Assembly (NCBI GenBank): GCA_903836465.1
Contig: CAILRB010000067.1
Location: 1 to 44,570 of the forward strand
Length of the DNA stretch: 44,570 nt
Origin: an uncultured Chlorobiaceae bacterium
GTDB lineage: Bacteria > Bacteroidota > Chlorobiia > Chlorobiales > Chlorobiaceae
Direction: 5' to 3'
The notes below the pieces were generated by a model. That model was not told the origin of the DNA, searched no databases, and saw only the letters and a program-made list of their open reading frames with translations. Below, piece after piece: positions 1 through 8,765 of this stretch (position 1 is its first letter; every line of letters starts with the position of its first letter). The translations under genes were made by a program, and so were the position numbers.

Positions 1-58
1 CTTTCACTACTGCCACACTCAGCGCTTCATGGGTGCACTCAATCGCCAGAATATTCAT
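1..58 (-). CDS. tsaB: TsaB, N-terminus only (tRNA t6A modification)
   Basis: Only the first 19 codons lie in the window; the gene runs off the left edge. The start ATG at 58 is followed by a beta-strand of the kind that opens TsaB/YeaZ proteins (M-N-I-L-A-I-E-C, then A-L-S-V-A-V-V). The ATG overlaps the TGA of the preceding tsaE gene by four bases (ATGA), so the two are translationally coupled. TsaB is the inactive Kae1-like partner of TsaD in the complex that makes threonylcarbamoyladenosine at position 37 of ANN-decoding tRNAs. TsaE is a known partner, which supports the call despite the short fragment. Confidence 0.75.
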   Translation of the reverse strand, partial: MNILAIECTHEALSVAVVK

Positions 59-495
59 CGAACAAAGCGTTTAATAATAATGCGACGGCTCTCATCGCCA
101 GCATACTCAAGAGAGACCGTCAGCGTATAGAAAGATGCGTATTCGGTAAATCGCTCGGCCCACTCCACAAAAGAGAGATCACCGCTGGAGAGATATTCAT
201 CAAAGCCGATCGCTTCAAGCTCCCGAAGCGACTCAATTCTGTAAAGATCAAAATGGTGCAGCACCACCTCTTCACCCGCAAGCGATCCCTGATAGATATT
301 GAAGAGTGAAAAGGTGGGGCTGGAGAGCTGCTCAGAACAGTTGAAAAACTCCGTAACTCCCCTCATGAAAACCGTTTTGCCCGCTCCAAGCTGGCCAGAG
401 AGAGATATAATCTCACCTGGTTGCAGACTTGCTGCAAACTGCCGGGCAATCTGGCGCGTCTCATGCTCTGAGTGAGAGAGAAACTCTTCAGTCAT
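55..495 (-). CDS. tsaE: TsaE, ATPase of the t6A tRNA-modification complex
   Basis: This is a small P-loop ATPase that binds TsaB-TsaD and is needed for multiple rounds of t6A synthesis. The Walker A motif G-Q-L-G-A-G-K-T is at residues 34-41, followed by the family pattern S-S-P-T-F-S and an H-H-F-D-L-Y-R strand. A late V-E-W-A-E-R motif matches the TsaE/YjeE C-terminal signature. Length is about 146 residues, normal for the family. I chose ATG at 495. A TTG at 525 would also be in frame but would overlap the upstream DUF1015 gene by 23 bases, while 495 leaves a 7-base gap. The stop overlaps the tsaB start. Confidence 0.9.
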   Translation of the reverse strand: MTEEFLSHSEHETRQIARQFAASLQPGEIISLSGQLGAGKTVFMRGVTEFFNCSEQLSSPTFSLFNIYQGSLAGEEVVLHHFDLYRIESLRELEAIGFDEYLSSGDLSFVEWAERFTEYASFYTLTVSLEYAGDESRRIIIKRFVR

Positions 496-502
496 GGGCG
501 GG

Positions 503-1777
503 TCAGGCAATCGAATTAAAGACAAGGCCTGTCATAATTTTAGGATAGAAAAAGGTGGATTTCTGCGGCATCACCTCTCCCGTCTCCGAAACGGCCAGCA
601 CCTGCGACACCGTCGTCGGCTTGACCACAAATCCCACCTGCACCCTGCCTGAATCCACCGCCTCAAAAACCTCGCGGTCATCATGGACGTAAACAAGATT
701 GCTCTGTTTTGCCATGGCCTCCTGGGAGATGCCAAGCAGTTTTCCCAGAATAAGATCGTGCAGAAGAACCAGACCAAGGCTCTTCAAGGCTTCCGGACGT
801 GATGGATCAACCAGTGTATCAGGATTACTCTTCAGGGTTATTCCAACAACTGAACCCGTGGTAACCACACCATAGGTATAGTTTGACGGCTCCTGGTCAA
901 AAAAGTGTTTGAGTTCAGCCCTGTCATGGAGGTCGGTCAGGGTAAAATGTTCCTCAAGAGCTACCCGTAACGTAGCAATATCAAAATTGGTCAGAGTGTG
1001 TACCAGCCTGTGAATCGGAAAAATAAGCAGCCCTTCGTCATGAATGTTGGCGAGATAGGTGAGAATAAAGTTATAGGGCTCCTCACCGGTATGAGAGGGG
1101 TTTGCCGCTGCACGCTCATTACGATAGTTGACGCCGGTATCGTAACGGTGATGACCATCGGCAATATAGACGACCCGCTCTTGCAGCGTCTGCTGGAACT
1201 GGCCGACCAGTGACGGATCGGTAATTCGCCACATCCGGTTTTTCACCCCCTGAAACTCTGCATCAATCACAGGCTCATTGGACTCTGCAAAGCTTTTCAT
1301 CAGTCGATCAACATTTTTGCTTTCGTCGGCATAGAGTCCAAAAATGCTGCTGATATTGGTTTTGGTTTTTCTGAAGAGGTTGAGGCGGTCTGCCTTTGGG
1401 CCTGAAAGAGTTTTTTCGTGGGGCAGCACCTTTTTTTCCGCAAAATCATGCAGATGCATAGCCGCAAAAAAACCGCACCGGGTATGTGAAACACCGTCGA
1501 CATCATCAAAAGTCTGAAAATAGGGGTAGATCGCAGGCTCGGGATCATGCTGAAGCTCTCCCGACTCAAGCCACTCTGCAAGGTGTAACGCTGCCGCTTC
1601 ATAGGGGTCAGCCTCCTTCGGAAGCTCGAGCCTTATGGCATTGAACGGAGAGCTGTTGTAAAGCTGCTGCTGAAACGCAGGAGAGATAACATCGTAAGGG
1701 GGGCAAATCAGCCCGTCAGCACTCTTGAGTAATTCGGGATTATATAAAACCCCTTTAAAAGGAATAATTTCAGGCAT
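503..1777 (-). CDS. DUF1015 family protein
   Basis: A 424-residue protein resembling the DUF1015 family (PF06245). The start reads P-F-K-G-V-L-Y-N, then a C-P-P-Y-D-V-I-S motif near residues 25-32. Further on are H-E-K-T-L-S-G-P-K-A-D-R near residue 120 and V-Y-I-A-D-G-H-H-R-Y-D-T around residue 205; both are hallmarks of the family. The biochemical function is not established; the family is often annotated as a putative HTH or SpoOJ/ParA/ParB-related protein on weak grounds. It lies 7 bases upstream of tsaE and about 24 bases downstream of scpA on the same strand, so it is probably co-transcribed. Confidence 0.85.
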   Translation of the reverse strand: MPEIIPFKGVLYNPELLKSADGLICPPYDVISPAFQQQLYNSSPFNAIRLELPKEADPYEAAALHLAEWLESGELQHDPEPAIYPYFQTFDDVDGVSHTRCGFFAAMHLHDFAEKKVLPHEKTLSGPKADRLNLFRKTKTNISSIFGLYADESKNVDRLMKSFAESNEPVIDAEFQGVKNRMWRITDPSLVGQFQQTLQERVVYIADGHHRYDTGVNYRNERAAANPSHTGEEPYNFILTYLANIHDEGLLIFPIHRLVHTLTNFDIATLRVALEEHFTLTDLHDRAELKHFFDQEPSNYTYGVVTTGSVVGITLKSNPDTLVDPSRPEALKSLGLVLLHDLILGKLLGISQEAMAKQSNLVYVHDDREVFEAVDSGRVQVGFVVKPTTVSQVLAVSETGEVMPQKSTFFYPKIMTGLVFNSIA

Positions 1778-1801
1778 AACTAACTAACAATTAGAATATT
1801 A

Positions 1802-2536
1802 TTAACGGGAGGAAAACCCGGTTCGCAGCGAAATCCAGAAATCGTCATGGCCATCCTTTACCAGCACGATTATCCGTCTGTTTTTACACAGCTCAAGGAC
1901 TGCAAGAAACGTTACCACAAGAATAAGGCGTTCGGTGACGCCCTCAAGCACTGAAAGAAAAGAGAGCTCCCGCTGCTCCTGGAGTCTCAAAAGAATCATG
2001 GCAGTCTGCTCCTCAATCGTTACCGGCGCATCCATGACATTGCGCGTTGCGGGACGGGGCAAGTTCTCAAGCACAGACTTGTAGGCCTGCATGAGATGGT
2101 AGAGTGTTGGCCGATGAACCAACTCATCCAGCTCATCAATAACCCTGGGTTCAAACTCCTCAAAAAAGCCGCGGGCAAAATGGTTTTGGCGAACTTCGGC
2201 AAGCTGAGTCAGTGCACTTGCAGCCTCCTTGATGCGTTTATATTCAAGCAACCGCTGGACAAGTTCACGCCTTGGATCAAACTCATCGGTTTCGGCCTCA
2301 TCCTGAACCGGATGCGGAAGAAGCATTTTCGCCTTGATGCTCATCAGCATGGAGGCCATGTAAATAAAATCAGCAGCTATTTCAAGGTTGAGATTGCTGA
2401 CATCATGGATATAACCAATAAAATCCGAAGTAATTTTTGAAATCGGAATATTATAGATATCCAGTTCATCACGCCTGATAAAAAAAAGCAGCAGATCAAG
2501 CGGCCCTTCAAATTCCTCAAGGCTGATCCTGAACAT
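1802..2536 (-). CDS. scpA: Segregation and condensation protein A (ScpA)
   Basis: This is the kleisin subunit of the bacterial SMC-ScpAB condensin, which bridges the SMC heads during chromosome segregation. The N-terminus matches the conserved ScpA opening (E-F-E-G-P-L-D-L-L-L-F-F-I). It is followed by L-D-I-Y-N-I-P-I-S-K-I-T, the helical A-A-D-F-I-Y-M-A-S-M-L-M-S-I-K-A-K-M-L-L-P segment, and a C-terminal winged-helix region. About 244 residues is typical. I chose ATG at 2536; a TTG two codons earlier is the alternative. No scpB is adjacent. The stop is about 24 bases before the DUF1015 gene. Confidence 0.92.
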   Translation of the reverse strand: MFRISLEEFEGPLDLLLFFIRRDELDIYNIPISKITSDFIGYIHDVSNLNLEIAADFIYMASMLMSIKAKMLLPHPVQDEAETDEFDPRRELVQRLLEYKRIKEAASALTQLAEVRQNHFARGFFEEFEPRVIDELDELVHRPTLYHLMQAYKSVLENLPRPATRNVMDAPVTIEEQTAMILLRLQEQRELSFLSVLEGVTERLILVVTFLAVLELCKNRRIIVLVKDGHDDFWISLRTGFSSR

Positions 2537-2718
2537 TAACAAGTGGTTCTGTTAATAAGAGTAACCATAAGCAAGATAGAAAAAGCGGGGGTACATGTAC
2601 AAATAAACACCGGTGAAAACAATATTGCACCGTACGAAGAAAAAGTAAACTTTAACTTTCCCGAAAACTTCCTTATTTACAAACAGATACCGTTGAAACT
2701 TCCGTCGCATCACTATCA

Positions 2719-3300
2719 ATGAAAAGGACTTTGCGTTGTATTACTGTTGCAGCAGCCGTTATGCTTCTGTTGACCAGCATCGGGCTCGCTGAATCAGCCA
2801 ACAGTTTTTTCGATCAGGGATTTGAAAAGCACCAGCAGGGCGACCTTGCAAAGGCAATCAAATTATATACCAAAGCCATCAATGACAACCCGGCTTTTGC
2901 CATGGCGTTCCAGATGCGGGGTATTGCACAGCAACAGTTGAAAAAATATCCTCAAGCCATTGATGACTATTCAATGGTCATAACATGCGGTGAGCCGTAT
3001 TTCAAGGCTGTCGGTTACTATAACCGGGGAATCGTAAAAAACATAACCGGAGACTTTGCCGGAGCCATTCCCGATTTTTCACAGGCTATTGAACTCGACA
3101 AAAGAATGGCTGCTGCTTTTTTTCACCGGGGGATCGCCAAAAGCAAAACCGGTGATTTGGCTGGACAAAACGAGGACTTCTGTCAGGCGGCTCATCTTGG
3201 CGACGTCGATGCTGAACGGTGGCTCAACACCTATTTTCCGGAATGGAAACATCCACCGCCCCCTCCACCAAAACCTACTCCCACAGAGGGCCCGACATAA
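2719..3300 (+). CDS. Secreted or periplasmic TPR-repeat protein
   Basis: A 193-residue protein with a signal peptide: K-R near the start, a hydrophobic stretch at about residues 8-23, and an Ala-Glu-Ser cleavage region. About four tetratricopeptide repeats follow at residues 29-160, each with the G-x-x-x-x-A-I-x-D/K-Y-x-x-A-I pattern. The C-terminus is proline-rich (a run of six prolines near residue 180). Such proteins are protein-interaction scaffolds; no enzymatic residues are visible. It stands alone between divergent scpA and convergent glnB, so genomic context gives no partner. Confidence 0.8.
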   Translation: MKRTLRCITVAAAVMLLLTSIGLAESANSFFDQGFEKHQQGDLAKAIKLYTKAINDNPAFAMAFQMRGIAQQQLKKYPQAIDDYSMVITCGEPYFKAVGYYNRGIVKNITGDFAGAIPDFSQAIELDKRMAAAFFHRGIAKSKTGDLAGQNEDFCQAAHLGDVDAERWLNTYFPEWKHPPPPPPKPTPTEGPT

Positions 3301-3322
3301 GATATTGTGACTGGTGGTAGAT

Positions 3323-3360
3323 CAGCGCGTCGGACAGGGTTAACCCTGCCCGTTTCGCTG
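3323..3360. terminator. Possible convergent hairpin terminator between the TPR gene and glnB
   Basis: A perfect 14-base palindrome (cagggttaaccctg, 3335-3348) is nested in an outer CAGCG/CGCTG arm pair (3323-3327 and 3356-3360). It lies in the short gap between two convergent genes. There is no clean T-run on either side, so the terminator role is inferred from position and symmetry only. Confidence 0.35.
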
Positions 3361-3374
3361 AAATGAAAAGCTTC

Positions 3375-3716
3375 TCAGATAGCCTTTCCCCCTCGCTCTC
3401 TGGTTCTGATGCGTATACACTCTTCAAGTGGAGCTATAAATATCTTTCCATCACCAATCTCACCGGAGCCGTGACTTGCTGCATTGATGATGGTATCAAC
3501 AGTGATATCGACAAACTCATTGTTGACTGCGATATCAATTCTGATTTTCGGAATCAGATTAGGCGCTATTTTCTGGCCACGGTAGATATCAATATCTTCC
3601 TGCCTGCCATGACCAGTTACCCTGCTGACAGTAATTCTTGTTATATCGGCCTGAATCAGAGCCTCACGAACATGGTCGAGCCTGTCCGGCTGAATGATTG
3701 CTGTTATCAGTTTCAT
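3375..3716 (-). CDS. glnB: PII nitrogen regulatory protein (GlnB/GlnK family)
   Basis: A 113-residue PII signal protein. These trimers bind ATP/ADP and 2-oxoglutarate and gate AmtB-type channels or regulate nitrogen enzymes. The opening M-K-L-I-T-A-I-I-Q-P and the T-loop start G-H-G-R-Q are typical, as is the C-terminal ATP-binding R-x-R-x-x-E-R-G-G. The T-loop keeps the I-Y-R-G tyrosine (Y45, aligned to Y46 of E. coli). It has isoleucine where E. coli carries the uridylylated Tyr51, and it is one residue shorter. Covalent uridylylation at that site is therefore not possible. It lies 9 bases downstream of amt and is surely co-transcribed, which points to control of the ammonium channel. Confidence 0.93.
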   Translation of the reverse strand: MKLITAIIQPDRLDHVREALIQADITRITVSRVTGHGRQEDIDIYRGQKIAPNLIPKIRIDIAVNNEFVDITVDTIINAASHGSGEIGDGKIFIAPLEECIRIRTRERGGKAI

Positions 3717-3725
3717 TGCAAAAAA

Positions 3726-5060
3726 TTAGTTAAGGTTGATAAGACCGTATCCATGCTCACCGTGCATGCTGTGATCAAGACCGGACATTTCATCAATTTC
3801 AGAGATACGCAGACCGATTGTTTTTTCTACCAGGAAAAGAAGAATAAAAGAAACGACTGCGGCATAACCAATGGTAACGCCTACGGCCGTAGCCTGAACA
3901 CCAAGTTGCTGCCATACTGTCCAGCTCTTGTCGAGCGTTTTGGCGGCAGCATCAGCCATCCATGCCGGACGGATGAAAAAAACCAGAGCCAGAGCGCCAA
4001 CAATTCCTCCAACACCATGAACACCAAATGCATCAAGACTGTCGTCGTAGCCAAGCTTGTTCTTGATCAAAATAGCACAATAACAGAAAATTGCTGCAAG
4101 AGCGCCGAGAGCAAGCGCGCCTGAAGGCTGCACAACCCCAGCAGCAGGCGTTATGGCCACAAGACCAGCTAAAATACCTGAAGCAACACCAAGACTTGTC
4201 GCTTTGCCATGCTGGAACATTTCAATGATCATCCAGGTAAAGGCTCCTGATGCTGCCGCCATCTGTGTAACCGTCAGAGCTCTTGCTGTTGCGAGATCGC
4301 TGGCAATAGCACTGCCGGCATTGAACCCGAACCATCCTACCCAGAGCAGACCAGCACCCATAAGAGTCATCACAAGATTGTTCGGATGCATGACGTTGTT
4401 TGGGTAAGCGCGCCTTTTGCCAAGATAGAGCGCAGCAACAAGTGCGGTAACACCTGAAGAAATATGAACAACTGTACCACCAGCAAAGTCAATGGCCCCG
4501 GCAGCCCCGAGGTTAAACAGAAAACCGTCGGCAGCCCATACCCAGTGACAGATCGGGCTGTAGACAAAAATGCTCCACAGGGCGATAAACACGGCATATC
4601 CCTTAAAATTAACCCGCTCAGCAAAAGCGCCAGCAATCAGCGCAGGGGTAATGATGGCAAATTTCCCCTGAAACATGGCAAACACATATTCAGGAATATG
4701 CGTCGGCATGATGGTTTCATCAATACCCTGTAACATGAAATACTTGTTATCCCATCCCACCAAACCGCCCAGAATACCGGGGCCGAAACTCAGCGAATAG
4801 CCAACCATCGGCCAGAGCACTCCAATAACCACCATGGCACCAAAACTGTGCATCATGGTACCAAGCACATTCTTTGTCCTGACAAGACCGCCATAAAACA
4901 TGGCAAGCCCCGGAACCATCAGTAAAACAAGTGCTGTTGATGTCAACATCCATGACGTTGTTCCAGTGTCAGTGACTACCTCTCCTGCTGCATGAGCGGT
5001 ACCATGAAACAACGATACCGCCATCAGGAACAGCAGTGCCGTGAAAAGTTTTTTCCTCAT
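3726..5060 (-). CDS. amt: Ammonium transporter (Amt family)
   Basis: An inner-membrane ammonium channel with about 11 transmembrane helices. The mature protein begins after a cleavable signal peptide (M-R-K-K-L-F then a hydrophobic core ending A-H-A-A). Family motifs are seen: M-L-T-S-T-A-L-V-L-L-M near the start, F-Y-G-G-L-V-R-T-K-N, the D-F-A-G-G-T-V-V-H-I-S-S-G signature, and F-G-V-H-G-V-G-G-I-V-G with the second pore histidine. I chose ATG at 5060 (about 444 residues) because it starts the signal peptide. An open frame upstream to 5141 adds a hydrophobic segment with no support. The gene is followed at once by glnB, the classic amt-PII pair. Confidence 0.93.
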   Translation of the reverse strand: MRKKLFTALLFLMAVSLFHGTAHAAGEVVTDTGTTSWMLTSTALVLLMVPGLAMFYGGLVRTKNVLGTMMHSFGAMVVIGVLWPMVGYSLSFGPGILGGLVGWDNKYFMLQGIDETIMPTHIPEYVFAMFQGKFAIITPALIAGAFAERVNFKGYAVFIALWSIFVYSPICHWVWAADGFLFNLGAAGAIDFAGGTVVHISSGVTALVAALYLGKRRAYPNNVMHPNNLVMTLMGAGLLWVGWFGFNAGSAIASDLATARALTVTQMAAASGAFTWMIIEMFQHGKATSLGVASGILAGLVAITPAAGVVQPSGALALGALAAIFCYCAILIKNKLGYDDSLDAFGVHGVGGIVGALALVFFIRPAWMADAAAKTLDKSWTVWQQLGVQATAVGVTIGYAAVVSFILLFLVEKTIGLRISEIDEMSGLDHSMHGEHGYGLINLN

Positions 5061-5262
5061 AATTAGATTGTGATAAATTAATGGAACCTTAATAATTAAT
5101 ATTAACAACAAATATGTAGTTAATATTTTAACCAAAAACAAAAATTCAACATCTTTTATTACGGAAAGGAAGATTTTTCGAATAAATGCAACAATTATGC
5201 AGGGGAATATTCAGTGAAACAGGGAGATTTCTTGAGCTATTTGCAAAGAGTGTAACGGAAAA

Positions 5263-5292
5263 AGCCAGACAGAAGGTTTGCTCTGCCTGGCT
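5263..5292 (-). terminator. Rho-independent terminator of the thioferritin gene
   Basis: Arms AGCCAGACAGA (5263-5273) and TCTGCCTGGCT (5282-5292) pair with one mismatch around an 8-base loop. Read on the minus strand, the hairpin is followed by a run of T residues. It sits about 23 bases after the stop of the Dps-like gene at 5316. Confidence 0.8.
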
Positions 5293-5315
5293 TTATTGAT
5301 GGCAGGGGGAAACAG

Positions 5316-5813
5316 TTACTGCCTGAAGAGAAAAACACCAAGATCTTCGAGAAGAGCCTGAAGATCCTCTTCATGTTCGACTTCGTCCTGGAGAATCTGT
5401 ACCGCAATATTGTAGGTAACCGGGTCCTTGAGCCCGACCTCCTCAATGATACTGTTATAGACGTTGATAGCACACTGCTCGCCCGCAATGTTCTGTTCAA
5501 GTATCTTTTTCACAAAAGGATCATCAGGTGACGCATAGCCACAGTTCGACAGCGTAAACCAGTCGAGCGGACTTGAAGCCGGTTTTCCTCCAAGCTGAAT
5601 AATTCTTGTTGTCAGCATATCAGCATGACGAAGCTCATCAGCAGCATGCTGCAGAAGTTCGGCAATCGCAGCATCCTTCATTGGCCCCTGCACCACCTTT
5701 GCTCCAATCCAGTACTGATAATAGGCAAGCCATTCGTCAGCAAACGCCTTGTTGAGCAGCTCAAGAACACGGGGAAGATGCTCTCCAACAATTTCACGTC
5801 CTCTTGTACCCAT
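5316..5813 (-). CDS. Dps-like (DPSL / thioferritin) ferritin-family protein
   Basis: A 165-residue four-helix ferritin-like protein. Likely metal ligands are E27 (D-E-W), E60 and H63 (D-E-L-R-H-A-D), E112 (A-G-E-Q-C), and E144/H147 (D-E-V-E-H-E-E-D). Two cysteines, C91 in the N-C-G-Y motif and C114 in E-Q-C, match the paired cysteines of Dps-like thioferritins known from archaea and anaerobic bacteria. Those proteins form 12-subunit cages that consume peroxide while oxidising iron. The DPSL assignment is by motif; an ordinary bacterioferritin is less likely because of the cysteine pair and short length. The gene is monocistronic with its own terminator. Confidence 0.8.
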   Translation of the reverse strand: MGTRGREIVGEHLPRVLELLNKAFADEWLAYYQYWIGAKVVQGPMKDAAIAELLQHAADELRHADMLTTRIIQLGGKPASSPLDWFTLSNCGYASPDDPFVKKILEQNIAGEQCAINVYNSIIEEVGLKDPVTYNIAVQILQDEVEHEEDLQALLEDLGVFLFRQ

Positions 5814-5851
5814 ATTATTTTTTACTCCGTTTTGTCAGTTTATCAACCAGC

Positions 5852-6793
5852 TTATTTTTTGTGTTCTATAAGGTCCGCAAGAGCATCGGACAGATTCGGA
5901 TAGAGAAAAGGAAAATGTTGTGCCATCAGAAATCCGGGCTTTATATTCTGACCTTTGACTGCGTATTCTGCTCCTTCACCCATCAGAAGATGAACGACAA
6001 AATCCGGCACCGGCAGTTGGGCCGGCCTGTCGAGAACAGCCGCAAGCGCCAGAACGAACTCCTTCATGGAAACAGGGGTCGGACTGACCAGATTAATTGC
6101 TCCACGGTAAAGAGGATTATCAAGTGCCTCAAGAATAGCGTCAATTTCATCATCAATATGAATCCATGAAATGCATTGAAGGCCTGAACCAATGAGGCCG
6201 CCAAGGAAAAAACGGAAGGTAGGAAGCATCTTCTGCAACATGCCGCCTTTTGTCGATAAAACAATGCCCGTTCTTAACAGGACGGTACGCAAGCCGCTCT
6301 TTTCGGCGACTATCGCTTCCTTTTCCCAGTCAATACAGATTTTAGCAAGAAAATCTTTCCCCTCTGGACCCGACTCGTCCATTGACGGAGTATCATCACA
6401 GCGTAAAAACGAGCCATAGTAGCCAATGGCAGATGCCGAAATAAAAACCTTTGGTTTTTCAGGAGCAGCAGCAATTGCCGAAACAATATGCCGGGTACCG
6501 AGAATTCTTGAGGCATAGCACTCATTTTTGTGCGCTTCGGTCCATCGGCTTTCAAGCAGGGGTTTGCCTGCAAGATGAATCACGGCCTTCGCTCCGCTGA
6601 TAAAACCGGTCCATTCGCCACTTTCCCTACCCGAATCCCACTGAACATATTCCTCAGCGCCAGGGATATTACGGGCGGCCACTACCGGTACACGAGCCAG
6701 GACAACAACTTTTTCGCCCCTGGCAATCAGTTTCAGGGCAAGTTCAGTCCCGATGACACCTGTCGCTCCAGTGATAACAATATGTCCTTGCAT
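5852..6793 (-). CDS. TIGR01777 family sugar-nucleotide epimerase-like protein (SDR, DUF1731)
   Basis: A 313-residue extended short-chain dehydrogenase-like protein. The Rossmann motif is T-G-A-T-G-V-I-G-T-E-L near residues 8-18, a V-I-H-L-A-G-K-P-L motif is near residue 70, and S-A-S-A-I-G-Y-Y-G near residue 117 carries the YxxxK-like region. A C-terminal DUF1731-like segment has L-P-V-P-D-F and L-M-G-E-G-A. This is the YfcH/SulA-like family, found widely in bacteria and plastids. Its substrate is unknown; some members affect cell division. It lies between the thioferritin gene and glmS on the same strand with short gaps. Confidence 0.88.
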   Translation of the reverse strand: MQGHIVITGATGVIGTELALKLIARGEKVVVLARVPVVAARNIPGAEEYVQWDSGRESGEWTGFISGAKAVIHLAGKPLLESRWTEAHKNECYASRILGTRHIVSAIAAAPEKPKVFISASAIGYYGSFLRCDDTPSMDESGPEGKDFLAKICIDWEKEAIVAEKSGLRTVLLRTGIVLSTKGGMLQKMLPTFRFFLGGLIGSGLQCISWIHIDDEIDAILEALDNPLYRGAINLVSPTPVSMKEFVLALAAVLDRPAQLPVPDFVVHLLMGEGAEYAVKGQNIKPGFLMAQHFPFLYPNLSDALADLIEHKK

Positions 6794-6834
6794 AATCTTA
6801 TGTCATTTTAGAATGAAATAACAAAACATTTCTC

Positions 6835-8679
6835 CTACTCAACGGTAACCGATTTCGCAAGATTTCGTGGCCGATCAACATTACACCCCCGAAGCGTAGC
6901 AATATGATAAGCAAGAAGCTGCAGAGGGATAACCGTCAGAAGCGGCGTGATCGGCCCGGATGCCTGGGGAATATAGATCACATGTTCGGCAAGACGGCTG
7001 ATTTCCTGATCACCTTCATTGGCAATGGCAATAACCCGGCCTTTACGGCTGCGTACCTCCTCAATATTACTGAGAATCTTGGTGTAGGTATTGTCACGGG
7101 TGGCAATAAAGATGACAGGCATATCCTCGTCAATCAAAGCAATCGGCCCATGTTTCATTTCGGCTGCGGGATAACCTTCAGCATGAATATAGGAGATCTC
7201 CTTAAGTTTCAGGGCGCCTTCAAGAGCAACAGGAAAATTGAAGCCACGACCGAGATAGAGAACATTTTTTGCATCCTTGAAGCGTTCCGCAATGGATTTA
7301 ATCTGGCCGTCGAGTTCAAGAATACGTGCAGCTTTTTCAGGAATTGACACAAGCTCTTTAAGGTTCAGCACAATTTCCTCATTGGAAATGGTTCTTCCCT
7401 TGCTCAGCGCAAGAGCCAGCATATAGAGCATAATCACTTGAGCGGTAAAGGCTTTGGTTGAAGCAACACCAACCTCAGGCCCCGCATGGGTATACATTCC
7501 ACACAGCGTTTCACGGGCAATAGTAGAACCCACAACATTACAGATACCCATGACAAGGGCTCCTTTTTCCTTGGCGGTACGAAGCGCCGCAAGGGTGTCA
7601 GCGGTTTCACCCGACTGAGAAATAACAATAACCACATCATCGACACCCACAATCGGATTGCGATACCGGAACTCTGAGGCATAGTCGACCTCAACTGGAA
7701 TACGGGCAAACTCCTCGATCAGATATTCACCGATAAGACCGGCATGCCAACTCGTACCGCAGGCACAGATAACGATGCGCTTTGCCTGCTTCAGACGATC
7801 GAGGTAATCTTCAATCCCGCCAAGACAGAGACGCCCCTCCTCAAGGCGTACGCGCCCCCGCATGACGTCGTGCATGACGGCAGGTTGTTCAAATATCTCC
7901 TTGAGCATAAAGTGCTCGAAACCGCCTTTCTCTATTTTTTCCAATGAAAAATCGAGCTCCGTCACGATCTTTTCCTGTTCGACATTCTCAATCGTCTTGA
8001 TAGAATAGCCCTCCCTTGTCACCACAGCAAGCTCGCCATCAGAAAGATAAACCACCTTGTTGGTATGTTCGACAATAGGAGCCGCATCCGAAGCAATAAA
8101 GAATTCACCAATACCAATACCGATCACCAGTGGACTGCCCTTGCGTGCAACAACAATCTTGTCAGGCTCACGCGAAGAGATGACACACAGACCATAAGCA
8201 CCTTCGACATGACGAAGGGCACTTCGGGTGACCGTTTCCAGGTCAAGCGACGGCTCACTCTTCCATATCCTGTCAATCAGGTGTACCAGTACCTCAGAAT
8301 CAGTTTCACTTAAAAAAACATAGCCCTGGGAAACAAGCTCCTGTTTCAGTGCCGAAAAGTTTTCGACAATACCGTTATGAATGACCGCGATATCCCCGGC
8401 AGCATTCAAGTGGGGATGAGCATTGCGGTCACTGGGTTCACCATGCGTCGCCCATCTGGTATGACCGATGCCCAAAGTCGCGCCAGGCATCTCTTGCCTG
8501 AGCGTATGAGTATCGGTTTCAAGCCCACCAACACTGCCTTTCTGCTTCATCACCGAAAGAGTGCCATTCAGCAAGGCAATTCCTGCTGAGTCGTAACCCC
8601 GGTATTCAAGCCGTTTCAACCCTTTCAGAAGTACCGGAGCTGCATCCTGCCAGCCTATATATCCAACAATTCCACACAT
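6835..8679 (-). CDS. glmS: Glutamine-fructose-6-phosphate aminotransferase (isomerizing)
   Basis: Makes glucosamine-6-phosphate from fructose-6-phosphate and glutamine, the first step to UDP-GlcNAc for peptidoglycan and LPS. The N-terminal nucleophile Cys2 follows the initiator Met (M-C-G-I-V-G-Y-I-G). The glutaminase domain continues with R-L-E-Y-R-G-Y-D-S-A-G and H-T-R-W-A-T-H-G. Two SIS sugar-isomerase domains follow, with C-G-T-S-W-H-A-G, S-Q-S-G-E-T-A-D-T and A-E-M-K-H-G-P-I-A-L-I. The C-terminus ends L-A-K-S-V-T-V-E, the conserved tail reaching the active site. At 614 residues it is full length. No glmS ribozyme is seen upstream. Confidence 0.97.
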   Translation of the reverse strand: MCGIVGYIGWQDAAPVLLKGLKRLEYRGYDSAGIALLNGTLSVMKQKGSVGGLETDTHTLRQEMPGATLGIGHTRWATHGEPSDRNAHPHLNAAGDIAVIHNGIVENFSALKQELVSQGYVFLSETDSEVLVHLIDRIWKSEPSLDLETVTRSALRHVEGAYGLCVISSREPDKIVVARKGSPLVIGIGIGEFFIASDAAPIVEHTNKVVYLSDGELAVVTREGYSIKTIENVEQEKIVTELDFSLEKIEKGGFEHFMLKEIFEQPAVMHDVMRGRVRLEEGRLCLGGIEDYLDRLKQAKRIVICACGTSWHAGLIGEYLIEEFARIPVEVDYASEFRYRNPIVGVDDVVIVISQSGETADTLAALRTAKEKGALVMGICNVVGSTIARETLCGMYTHAGPEVGVASTKAFTAQVIMLYMLALALSKGRTISNEEIVLNLKELVSIPEKAARILELDGQIKSIAERFKDAKNVLYLGRGFNFPVALEGALKLKEISYIHAEGYPAAEMKHGPIALIDEDMPVIFIATRDNTYTKILSNIEEVRSRKGRVIAIANEGDQEISRLAEHVIYIPQASGPITPLLTVIPLQLLAYHIATLRGCNVDRPRNLAKSVTVE

Positions 8680-8765
8680 ATTTTCTTACTTACTTTATTA
8701 ATCCTTATCAATTGCAATGGAGCGACACAAAACCCTCCTGCAGATTCACCGGAGAGCTCTCTGAA

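Noticed and set aside
3363-4124. Long plus-strand open frame opposite glnB and the end of amt
   Set aside because: It lies wholly antisense to two well-conserved genes and its translation has no family features; it reflects codon bias of the true strand.
8680-8765. glmS ribozyme upstream of glmS
   Set aside because: The gap is too short and lacks the ribozyme core; that element is known mainly from Gram-positive bacteria.
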